A stretch of 64,000 nt of DNA from UBA9611 sp965237595 (lineage in GTDB: Bacteria; Chloroflexota; Dehalococcoidia; Lucifugimonadales; UBA3495): the NCBI GenBank assembly GCA_965237595.1, contig CBDEFY010000004.1, forward strand, positions 310,001 to 374,000. Direction: 5' to 3'. Of the stretch, positions 1 through 7,188 are shown piece by piece. The notes below the pieces were generated by a model. The model saw only the letters and a list, made by a program, of their open reading frames with translations, did not search any database and was not told the DNA's origin. Position 1 is the first letter of the stretch; each line of letters starts with the position of its first letter. A program made the position numbers and the translations under genes.

Positions 1-537
1 AGACTGATTGTGTCCATCTACCGGATTGATGGCGGCCGACGACGATGAGGACCCTGGGACAGAGGAGGAGAAGAAGCCCCACCAACGTAGCCCCGGGGGG
101 CTCTACGGCTTCGTAGACTGCTTCCTGGCCGTCCGAGTCCAGAATGCCTTCACGCCCTAGCTCTACGAGCAGCTTCCCGTGGAAGTGCTCCTCATTGAGC
201 GCTTGACGCCATATGGCGCACTGGCTACAGTATAGCTACCACCCCTATCGCTTCGCCGGTAGGGTCGAGACCGCCTCGTAGGGCGGCCTCTGTCTTTGTT
301 GGGGAGCAACGGTTGATCAACAACATCAAAATAGACGGCTTCGATCTCTAATACCGCACCCTCAAGGACACCCCCTCAAGACCAGAGGATACCACCCGCG
401 CTGACTGGCTCAGCCTCCCCGTTTCCGTCTCCAGGGCGAGCGCCCTTCAGGGGACTCTACGGACGCGGGTTCGAACCGTAGGCCCAGGTATACAGCCGAT
501 TCATTCGGCAACTCCAGGCGGGAAGACAGGTGCGGAT
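1..537. other. Unassigned window-edge region
   Basis: I see no recognisable gene here. On the minus strand a frame without stops covers roughly 1-205, but it has no start and no motif I can name, so it could be the tail of a gene lying outside the window or chance. The stretch precedes a decayed response regulator and is probably part of the same eroded segment. Confidence 0.4.
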
Positions 538-1086
538 CCTGACAGGCACATCAGCGGCGCCCTCGTCAAGGCAGGCTACGCAATCACCGCCACCACCAAC
601 CCGGACGACGTCTTCGGCCTCATCGAGCAGGAGAGGCCTGATCTGGTGCTGCTCAACCTGATGCTCCCGGGTGTTGACGGGATCGAACCGATGAAGGACA
701 TCACGAAACCGGACGGCACGCCGGTCATCTTCGTGTCCGCCTACGGGCAGGACCAACTCCTCGCCAGGGAGTTCGAGGCGGGGGTCGCCCACTACGTCGT
801 CAAACCCTTCTCCCCAACGGAGCTCGTGGCCCGGATCAGAGCAGCCCTGCGGAAGCGGGAGACGCCGGAGCCGTCAGGCCCATACGTCCTGGTCAACCTG
901 ACCATCGACTACGCCGCACGCCGTGCGACCTTTGCCGGCAGTCCGGTCCTGCCTACCTCCATCGAGTACCGCACGCTGGTAGAGCTGTCGGCGAACGCCG
1001 GGCGCGTGCTGACCTATGAGATCTGCTGCTCTGGGTGTGGGACAGAGAGCTCGACACCGCCGTGCGGCCCATACGAACCGTCATAA
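538..1086 (+). pseudogene. Response regulator (OmpR-type), frameshifted remnant
   Basis: The frame from 538 reads like the receiver domain of a two-component response regulator: the phospho-acceptor strand is LLNLMLPGVDG, followed by VIFVSAYG and the switch-lysine segment VVKPFSPTELVARIRA. A winged-helix DNA-binding domain follows (IEYRTLVELSANAGRVLTYE). Two features argue for decay. The conserved D in the usual LLDLMLP is N here, and the acidic DDD near the N terminus is absent. After TYE (about 1020) the family sequence continues only in the next frame, as LLLWVWDRELDTAVRPIRT, so a one-base shift truncates the DNA-binding domain. No start codon or partner kinase is visible. Whether this was a single gene is inferred from domain order. 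Confidence 0.7.
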
Positions 1087-1281
1087 GCACTGAATCCTAC
1101 CGGCGATCAACTCCTCGAAGCGGCGAGCGCTCAGCCTAGGCGATTCGCAACTCCCGCTGCCCCGTTTCATCAGGGATGGGCAGACATAGTGGTAGAACCT
1201 GCCTCTCTTGGAGTCCTGGCCCGAGAGAGCCCTCTTGCATCTGCACTTGACCAGTGCACTGAACGGGCAGGAGCTACTCAC
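1081..1281 (-). pseudogene. Serine recombinase zinc-ribbon fragment
   Basis: This short minus-strand frame matches the zinc beta-ribbon that follows the catalytic domain of large serine recombinases: KCRCKRALSGQ, then YHYVCPS, then GSCESPRLSARRFEELI. The first cysteine pair is CxC rather than CxxC, which suggests a one-residue loss. The catalytic resolvase domain and the C-terminal coiled region are missing. Its 3' end abuts the response-regulator remnant at 1081-1086. It is best read as the scar of an old integrative element and not as a functional protein. Confidence 0.6.
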
Positions 1282-1370
1282 TCTCCATGGGTGAGTGATC
1301 CGAGGTGCCTAGGAGCGCAGCACACTGCAGGATGGCGTGGATGCTGGCCTTGACAGCAATTTGGGAACAC

Positions 1371-1400
1371 TTTACTATTTGCATTACTGGGAGGTATAAT
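1371..1400 (+). promoter_or_regulatory. Putative sigma-70-type promoter of higBA
   Basis: A perfect TATAAT lies at 1395-1400 with TTTACT 18 bases upstream (1371-1376). Transcription would be expected to start around 1407, at or next to the GTG start of higB (1409). The toxin message would then be leaderless or nearly so. A GGGAGG at 1389-1394 falls inside the promoter spacer, so it would not be part of that transcript. Confidence 0.5.
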
Positions 1401-1408
1401 ATGGCGTT

Positions 1409-1702
1409 GTGCGGATCATATCAAAAAGAGAGCTCCGAGAATTCTGGGAGCGTCATCCAGAATCCGAGCAACCACTACTTGCATGGTATCGAGAGGTAGA
1501 ACAAGCGGACTGGCCTACTCCGGCTCACGTTGTCGAACGCTACCCCAACGCCAGCATAGTCGGAGGAGACAGGGTAGTGTTTCGAATTCGACACAATGAC
1601 TATCGGATTGTCGCAAGGTTTTTCTACCCGGGGCGAATAGCGTACATCCGCTTTGTTGGCACCCATAGGGAATATGACCGCATCAATGCAGAGGAGGTGT
1701 AA
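1409..1702 (+). CDS. higB: HigB-like mRNA interferase toxin
   Basis: This 97-residue protein has the RelE/HigB fold signature: N-terminal RIISKRELREFWERHP, a central Trp-containing helix (AWYREVEQADWPTP), then RVVFRIRHNDYRIVARFFY and a final strand YIRFVGTHREYDRI. In the family such proteins cleave mRNA on the ribosome and are held inactive by the HigA antitoxin encoded just downstream. GTG at 1409 is chosen because the conserved N terminus begins there; the nearby ATG at 1401 is in another frame. The stop is 2 bases before the antitoxin start, so the two are translated as a pair. Length and order (toxin first) are normal for higBA. Confidence 0.85.
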   Translation: MRIISKRELREFWERHPESEQPLLAWYREVEQADWPTPAHVVERYPNASIVGGDRVVFRIRHNDYRIVARFFYPGRIAYIRFVGTHREYDRINAEEV

Positions 1703-1704
1703 TC

Positions 1705-2958
1705 ATGGCACGAGTCCGGGCGATCCGCTCAGAAGAGGACTATGACGCTGCGTTGGCCCGGATAACCGAACTCATGGGCAGGCTGTCTGGCGCCGAAGGG
1801 CAGGTAGACGACGGGGATGATCCTAACCGGGTCGAATTGGACGTACTTGCTGACCTTGTGGAGCTCTACGAAGAACGACACCACCCTATCGGCTTTCCCG
1901 ACCCTGTGTCCGCCATCATGTTCCGGATGGACCAAGCGAACCTGAACCCCCGCGACCTCGTACCCTTCATCGGGAGTCGGGCCAAGGTATCGGAGGTTCT
2001 TGCGGGAAAACGGGCGATCACCATGTCCATAGCCCGGGCACTTCACCAACACCTGGAAATACCAGCCGATGTCCTATTGCAGGAACCTGGGGCTAGCCTG
2101 CCGGACACAATGCCAAGTTTTGAGTATTCCAGATTCCCCCTCAGAGCTATGGCCAAAGCAGGCTGGATTCCCCACATCCAAGACCTGAAGGACCACGCCG
2201 AGGAGTTAATCACCGAGCTGATGGAGCGTGCCGGTGGTCGAGCGTTTGCTGCGGCTCCCCTGTACCGGAAGAACGATAGCCGGCGAATAAACGCTAAGAC
2301 TGATGACTATGCCCTTAGAGCCTGGTGCTGGCAGGTGCTGGCCCAAGCCAGAGAGAATCAGTCGGGTGCGGATTACCAGGCGGGGGTGGTTACTCCCGAG
2401 CTTCTGCGCCAGGTAGCCCGGATGAGCGTTTTGGAGGACGGGCCGATCAAGGCGAGAGACCTGCTAGTACAGCACGGGGTGGAGGTCGAGTATGTTGGTC
2501 ATCTACCCAGGACCCACCTTGACGGTGCTGCGCTGAGACTGGCAAACGGCAGGCCGGTCATCGGCCTAACCCTACGCTATGACCGCATTGATAACTTCTG
2601 GTTCACGGTGTTGCACGAGTTGGCGCACATAGGCCTCCACTTAGGCGATTGCAGCGAAGAAACCGGCTTCATAGATGACCATAGCCTGCGAGGCGTGCAA
2701 TCTGTTGGTAGCGACACAACAGAACAGGAAGCGGACCGACTGGCGCAGGACGCCCTAATACCCTCTGAAATCTGGGGTGAAGGGGAAATCCTTGCCGAGC
2801 CGGCGCCTATGGCTGTGCTGAGCATGGCGTGGGAAGCTCAGGTGCATCCGGCGATTGTCGCCGGTCGCGTTCGTTACGAAACAGGCAACTACAGGCTTCT
2901 TTCTCAGTTCGTGGGCACCGGCTCAGTGCGGTGGCAGTTTGAGTACAAATCTGGCTAA
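1705..2958 (+). CDS. HigA-type antitoxin fused to ImmA/IrrE metallopeptidase
   Basis: A 417-residue fusion. Residues about 1-135 resemble HigA, with a Cro/C1-type helix-turn-helix around 85-120 (LNPRDLVPFIG, KVSEVLAGKRAITMSIARAL). Residues about 230-385 resemble the ImmA/IrrE (DUF955, M78) zinc peptidase, with FWFTVLHELAHIGLHL containing HELAH at 304-308 and a downstream acidic helix EQEADRLAQDALIP. In related proteins the peptidase half cleaves a repressor after a stress signal. Here the repressor and peptidase are one chain, and the toxin gene sits 2 bases upstream. A strong GGAGG precedes the ATG. The likely role is DNA-binding antitoxin and autoregulator with built-in proteolytic control; the last point is inference. 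Confidence 0.85.
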   Translation: MARVRAIRSEEDYDAALARITELMGRLSGAEGQVDDGDDPNRVELDVLADLVELYEERHHPIGFPDPVSAIMFRMDQANLNPRDLVPFIGSRAKVSEVLAGKRAITMSIARALHQHLEIPADVLLQEPGASLPDTMPSFEYSRFPLRAMAKAGWIPHIQDLKDHAEELITELMERAGGRAFAAAPLYRKNDSRRINAKTDDYALRAWCWQVLAQARENQSGADYQAGVVTPELLRQVARMSVLEDGPIKARDLLVQHGVEVEYVGHLPRTHLDGAALRLANGRPVIGLTLRYDRIDNFWFTVLHELAHIGLHLGDCSEETGFIDDHSLRGVQSVGSDTTEQEADRLAQDALIPSEIWGEGEILAEPAPMAVLSMAWEAQVHPAIVAGRVRYETGNYRLLSQFVGTGSVRWQFEYKSG

Positions 2959-2974
2959 TCATGAGGGAATGAGA

Positions 2975-3250
2975 ATGGCAGATAGACCCGTGAAGTGCAG
3001 CAGTTGCGATGTCCCAGCGCAGGTGATCCTTGAAGAGAACATCCCCCAGAAGGTGGTCTGCCCCTGGTGTGGGATGTCGGAGAGTTACGAGGAATTCCAG
3101 CGATCGGTTGGTCACCAAGCTTCGGCCTATGCCTCCAAGGAATTGGGCAAAGCCTTTAGAGATATGGCTAGGGGAAACAAGAACATTAGATACAAGCCGG
3201 GAAACATCCGATCCCATCGTCCCAACTTTCGCGTGGAGATCTCTGAGTAA
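2975..3250 (+). CDS. Small zinc-ribbon protein, unknown function
   Basis: A protein of about 91 residues whose first 40 residues carry two CxxC knuckles (KCSSCD and VVCPWCGMSE), the layout of a zinc ribbon. The rest is basic and lacks a recognisable domain. The start at 2975 has AGGG at 2964-2967; an alternative ATG lies at 2969 in the same frame. It follows the HigA-ImmA gene by 16 bases on the same strand and may be co-transcribed with it. I do not recognise a family. It could be a cargo gene of the toxin-antitoxin locus or an independent nucleic-acid-binding protein. Confidence 0.55.
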   Translation: MADRPVKCSSCDVPAQVILEENIPQKVVCPWCGMSESYEEFQRSVGHQASAYASKELGKAFRDMARGNKNIRYKPGNIRSHRPNFRVEISE

Positions 3251-3480
3251 TGCAGGAGGACTTCATGCCAAAGGAGCGGAGGAAACCTGCCCTCCTAAGG
3301 AACACGGCGTGGAGTCAAGGGATGCATCTATCTCCGCGTAGCGCCTCTACTGGGAAAAGCCTCGACCGAGGGGGCTAATGGAGAGGTGAGGTTGCCGAAG
3401 CTGCCTGCAGGGGAGATGAGCATGTTGTCTGGCGATGGGCACCGTCACATGTAGGGATCCAGTCAGTGAGGTGAACAAAG

Positions 3481-3741
3481 ATGAAGGAGTACAAGTACGA
3501 GGGCGAGACGTTTCTAATCGAGGATACAGACGCTTGCGAGATCAAGGTATCAGACAAGACGAACTCTGTGTCGGTCACTCTGAACAGCGGCGGCCCCAGC
3601 GTGTATAAGGTCTCGACCGCCAAGGGTGGTTGGTGGTGGCACACCAATACCGTGGAAGAATCGGTTGCACGAGCTTGCCGCGAACTGATCGAGTACCGCA
3701 GTTCGATTTCCAAGGAAGCTGCGTGCGAGGCTCTGCACTAA
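3481..3741 (+). CDS. Small hypothetical protein
   Basis: An 86-residue acidic protein starting MKEYKYEGETFLIED, with no signal peptide or membrane segment and a Trp-rich turn (KGGWWWHTNTVEES) in the middle. A GAGGTG about 10 bases upstream of the ATG can act as a ribosome site. The alternation of strands and one terminal helix suggests a small alpha/beta fold. I cannot assign a family. It stands alone, about 230 bases after the zinc-ribbon gene. Confidence 0.45.
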   Translation: MKEYKYEGETFLIEDTDACEIKVSDKTNSVSVTLNSGGPSVYKVSTAKGGWWWHTNTVEESVARACRELIEYRSSISKEAACEALH

Positions 3742-4455
3742 TACGTAGAGGACCTCTGAATCGAACGTTGGTCGACAAGTAGCAGCGGCCCATTCGCGCT
3801 TCACGCGATTCCAAGAACCGCGTTCCATTTGGGACATGCTGACTTCTCAACCGCCATATGTCGGCAGTCGATCCGCCCACCTGGTCCACTTTACCTCTGC
3901 CCTTTACAGTTATTGCCTAGCAGTTCTCGGATTCTTCCCCTGTCTGTCTACCCGAGGAACGCTGTTCCTTGCTCGGCTTGGCGACGCGAGGAGAGATGCT
4001 CCGGGTAGAATTGAGGCGATCGGGCGGTGATGAGGTGTGGCGGTGGTGGCGCATGAGGATGAAGTGGCGGAAGTGGCCCAGTGGACTGAGGGGATTGAAG
4101 GGGTCCATGAGTGCGTTACAAGGCGGTACCGGCGTCCAAAGCCCCGCCATCGGCGGGTGCTGGAAGGCATCGAGACGGTTCCCTGGTGTCCCATAGAAGT
4201 GGCCGGATGTCGCTTGGGGTCCCAGGTGCGCGTCTTGTTAACTTGCTTTTGGACTTAGAGCAATGTCGATCACCTAGGTAGAAGTACGACGCGGTAGTTT
4301 GATATGAGTACTCTCTTTGGCTTGCCGGACATCGCCCCTCTGGGAGCGGGGATTGAACTGGTCGACGAAAACGACCCGGCTGTAACTCCCCGTTTCCTTG
4401 CTATCGAGGCTTCCTCCTATGGGAGAAGCCACTAGAATCATCAAGAAATACCACG
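3742..4455. other. Gene-poor stretch
   Basis: Several open frames cross this region on both strands, but none has a plausible start with a ribosome site or a recognisable product. The segment around 4066-4240 has scattered tRNA-like words (see rejected items), but no cloverleaf can be formed. I regard it as non-coding or eroded sequence. Confidence 0.4.
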
Positions 4456-4707
4456 ATTACCGATTACATATACATTCTCCGTAGCGAGCGTAACGGCCGT
4501 TTTTACATAGGGAGTACCGGCGATCTACAAAATCGGGTAGAGCAGCACAACGCTGGGATGAGCAAGTCGACGAGAACCTTTCGTCCCTGGCAGTTGATTT
4601 ATCAAGAAGAGTACGAATCTCTTTCTGCAGCTCGACAAAGGGAATCTCAGCTAAAATCTTGGAAGAGCCACACATATCTCGAGTCCCAGTTAAACCTCAA
4701 TGTATAG
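4456..4707 (+). CDS. GIY-YIG nuclease domain protein, cassette copy 1 (no canonical start)
   Basis: The frame encodes a compact GIY-YIG endonuclease of the UPF0213/YhbQ type: YIYILRSERNGRFYIGSTGD holds both the (G/Y)IY and YIG strands, and NRVEQHN follows with the catalytic Arg. The C-terminal part is AARQRESQLKSWK. Such proteins cut DNA at single sites, and the small ones are often mobile. The coding part is intact, yet no ATG, GTG or TTG precedes the conserved YIYIL. The first possible initiator is ATT at 4456, while copy 2 has ATG at the equivalent place. It is either started from a rare codon or silent. It is followed directly by a tRNA-like palindromic tail that also follows copy 2. Confidence 0.65.
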   Translation: MTDYIYILRSERNGRFYIGSTGDLQNRVEQHNAGMSKSTRTFRPWQLIYQEEYESLSAARQRESQLKSWKSHTYLESQLNLNV

Positions 4708-4786
4708 CTCATCTGGGAGAGCGTCCCGATCGCCATCGGGAAGGTACGGGGTTCCCCCGGTAAATCGGGGCCCGCAGCTCCACCAC
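4705..4786 (+). repeat. tRNA-like palindromic tail, copy 1
   Basis: Starting in the stop codon of GIY-YIG copy 1, the sequence opens with a D-arm-like AGCTCATCTGGGAGAGCG. A perfect hairpin with arms TCCCGAT and ATCGGGA (4724-4741) follows, then a GC-rich near-palindrome, and the unit ends in GCTCCACCA like a tRNA 3' end. It does not fold as a full tRNA. The same arrangement recurs at 5040-5121 after copy 2. Confidence 0.65.
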
Positions 4787-4795
4787 TGTCCTGTC

Positions 4796-5042
4796 ATGTA
4801 TTACATATACATTCTCCGCAGCGAGCGTAACGGCCGTTATTAGTTCGGATGCACCGGTCACGTGAAAACTCGCGTGGAGCAACACAACGCCGGTATGACC
4901 AAGTCGACGAGAACCTTTCGTCCCTGGCAGTTGATTCATCAAAGAGTATGAGTCCCCGTCCGTCGCAAGAAAAAGGGAATCCCAGATAAAATCTTGGAAG
5001 AACCGCTCCTATGTCGAGTCCCAATTGAACCTCAGTGCATAG
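4796..5042 (+). pseudogene. GIY-YIG nuclease domain protein, cassette copy 2 (broken)
   Basis: This is a diverged tandem duplicate of the frame at 4456-4707. It begins with a proper ATG (MYYIYILRSERNGRY) but meets TAG at 4841-4843, in the middle of the YIG strand. The reading frame also shifts near 4943, where copy 1 reads YQEEYES and copy 2 has lost bases. Long identical blocks remain, notably the segment encoding KSTRTFRPWQLI. It therefore cannot make the nuclease. Confidence 0.75.
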
Positions 5043-5121
5043 CTCATGTGGGATAGCGTCCCGATTGTCATCGGGAAGGTACGGGGTTCCCCCGATAAAT
5101 CGGGGCCCGCAGCTCCACCAC
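5040..5121 (+). repeat. tRNA-like palindromic tail, copy 2
   Basis: Near-identical to 4705-4786: D-arm-like AGCTCATGTGGGATAGCG, hairpin arms CCCGAT and ATCGGG around 5059-5076, a second perfect hairpin CCCCGAT/ATCGGGG at 5090-5105, and a GCTCCACCA end. With the preceding frame it forms the second unit of a cassette repeated every 335 bases or so. Confidence 0.65.
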
Positions 5122-5194
5122 ATCCAGCCCGATAAAGCACTTCGTCTTCCCTTCCCGCGCTTTCTAGTAGTTTCTGGCAATAGCCCCTTCACTC

Positions 5195-5998
5195 TTATCG
5201 CACTACGGTTATATCTAGGAGGTTGCCCTGACCGCGCCGAATCTGGATGTTCATTTCCTGCCCCGGCTCGCGGTCGCGGACGGCGGTCTGGAGCTGGGGC
5301 ACGGACCCAATTGCCTGGCCGTCGACTACTAAGATGACATCCCCTTCACGCAGGTCAGATTTGGCGACGGCGCTATTGGCCCGCGATATCCGCACCGCAA
5401 TCCCATCGTCGGCAGTTACCGGTGCCGTTTCAAACCACTCCTGCACGACTGTAGCTGTGCCGTGGGGCGCGCACACGCACACGCCCAAACCGCATGAAGG
5501 GCATCCACACTCACAGTCTAGGCCTTCATTGCTCAACTCCCATACCACCACGTCGGCGAGCAGTTGGTTAACCTCTTGGGCGGCCCCTGTGTAGCCGCGC
5601 AGGTGGGCCTCCGCCAGATCGGCGGTCTCACCATCGAAGAAGCGGTGCGCGGTGGCGTGAAGAATCCCATATCCAAAGGCGGCGTGGTTAAGAGCTGAGT
5701 GGATGCCGTGTAGCGCCGCGACCCTATCAACGCTACCGTTAATCGACTGTCCGACGGAGACAACCTGGCTGGCCTCGACGGAGCGGGAATCTTTGCCACC
5801 TATGGCGTGCAAGCGGTTTTGCAGCGCTTCGCGCTGGACGTTGACCATAGTTTGGAGCCGCTCGACGGTCTCGGCGGCTCCCTAGTGACCTCTTATTCGG
5901 GTGAGCCCTTGGTTAAGAATCTCTGCATTCTGGGTTTCCAAGGTCACCATGTCAGCCAGGCGTTGCTGTAATCTGTTTACAGGCTCAGAATTGCTCAT
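5195..5998 (-). pseudogene. PDZ-domain protein with cysteine-rich linker, interrupted by one TAG
   Basis: The full frame runs from ATG at 5998 (MSNSEPVNRLQQRLADMV) but is cut by a single TAG at 5884-5882, codon 39. The same frame then continues to 5195 without other damage. Residues about 1-120 are helical with heptad-like spacing. Next comes a cysteine cluster, CECGCPSCGLGVCVC, and then a C-terminal PDZ domain (GIAVRISRANSAVAKSDL, GDVILVVDGQAIGSV). PDZ domains bind peptide C termini, often in proteases or envelope sensors; no protease domain is present here. No signal peptide is visible. If the TAG is real, translation could restart at ATG 5848 to give a 217-residue protein that keeps the Cys cluster and PDZ. 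I do not recognise the family. Confidence 0.6.
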
Positions 5999-6277
5999 CA
6001 TTTCACCTCAGAGAGTTCTCTACTGGGCGCCATTTCACTGTCGCGTGTTGTTTATTCAGCGCTGGTTATTGGGCTGAGATTGAATGATCACCCTCTAACT
6101 TTGCCATAAATTTTGGTCCTACCCGCCCGCCTTGCTGGCAAAGTAACGTGTTCACACAAAGTTTTCAATCCGAAAAAATTTATCATGGTCATAAACGCGC
6201 GTATATTTAATATTTTCGAATCGCGGCGAATAGTTCCGGATCTGCTGACCACCAGTTTCGAACAAAAGTAACAAAGT

Positions 6278-6658
6278 ATGACCACCGAATCCCTGAACCC
6301 TCCCGCGCCGGGCCAGACCCGCGTGTTCTCCATTATCGAGGCGGCGTTGTTCCTGAACAACACTGATGCTCTGATGCTAGGGCCACTGTGGCCATCGCCA
6401 CCGGTGCGTTACCGCTGTTAAGCATCAGTTGGCCGGTGTTGATAACTCTCACGATCGAGATCTTGGGCCAGCCCCGGGTGGCCGGCGTCGGGATGTTGGG
6501 CGCCAGCAACCCGTTGGGGGGCGTCGGCGGGGCCGCTCTCGGTGGCGTATTGTTGGCCTCCAGCGGGTTCCCTGTTTGGGTACCTGGGTCTGGACGCGGC
6601 GGCGTTCTCGGCGGTGGTTATCGGTCTGTTCATGCGGCAGCCGAATACCCAGGAATAA
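6278..6658 (+). pseudogene. MFS transporter with internal deletion and frameshifts
   Basis: ATG at 6278 opens MTTESLNPPAPGQTRVFSII then EAALFLNNTDALMLGPL, the usual start and first helix of a 12-helix major-facilitator permease. At about 6387 the sequence passes, in another frame, straight to a segment typical of the last helices (VLITLTIEILGQPRVAGVGM, then GGAALGGVLLASSGF). After a further shift near 6575 it ends YLGLDAAAFSAVVIGLFMRQ with a stop at 6656. Roughly three quarters of the transporter is missing, so it cannot function. The junction word GTGGCCATCGCCACC encodes VAIAT, which would fit either parent end, suggesting deletion across a short homology (inference). Confidence 0.65.
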
Positions 6659-6767
6659 GGTACCGCTTGCCCCACCGGACAGGGTGCGATAGGATTTTGA
6701 CTCCCTCTCCAGCGCCAAACTTGGCGCAGGAGAAAGCAAATACTGATCGCGGAGCGGCTCTTCCCTT

Positions 6768-7076
6768 ATGCTGGAACACGATGGGATACGATGGGGCTAC
6801 GTCTTCTTGAAGGCGTCGTCTTACCTGAACACCGAGGAATTCCATGAGCTGATGGTCCAGGCGGTGGAGATGTATCTGGCCGGGGAGGAACAGCGGAACG
6901 TAAAAGGGGCTGAATACGAGGGCCGGCTCTACACCGAGCAACGTTACGAACTCATCGGCACCATCGGCGGCCAACGGTTCGACGCCGACCTGGAAACCTC
7001 CCGCGGCCATGACAGCGCCGCCTTTCTCGTTAACGAGCAGACCCAAGGAGCCGGGGCGGCCATATCATTGAACTAG
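6768..7076 (+). CDS. Hypothetical protein, 102 residues
   Basis: A soluble acidic protein with no cysteine, no signal peptide and no membrane segment. It reads as helix-rich (EEFHELMVQAVEMYLAGEE) followed by strands (RYELIGTIGGQRFDADLE). The ATG at 6768 has no convincing Shine-Dalgarno sequence and an in-frame TGA lies about 25 bases upstream, so the start cannot be much earlier. I do not recognise a family. It lies between the deleted transporter and the M19 dipeptidase gene and could be a remnant. Confidence 0.4.
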   Translation: MLEHDGIRWGYVFLKASSYLNTEEFHELMVQAVEMYLAGEEQRNVKGAEYEGRLYTEQRYELIGTIGGQRFDADLETSRGHDSAAFLVNEQTQGAGAAISLN

Positions 7077-7188
7077 GGCACCGGGGAACTAGCCGCCGCC
7101 CCGTTGACTCGCCAACCGGCCTAATCTACACTCCAGCCTCTTTCAGGTGCGCCCCATCTTATCCGGCTAAACGCCCCGCGAGGGAACC

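Noticed and set aside
463..490. GCGGGTTCGAACCGTAG resembles a tRNA T-arm
   Set aside because: The flanking arms do not pair, and no acceptor, D or anticodon stem can be built around it.
4066..4240. Words like GCGGAAGTGGC and CCCAGGTGCG...TTGTTAACT recall a class II tRNA
   Set aside because: Spacing is too long and no cloverleaf forms; at most a very eroded relic.
6088..6363. Minus-strand frame of 91 codons in an AT-rich spacer
   Set aside because: No ribosome site, no motif, and it overlaps the start of the MFS remnant.
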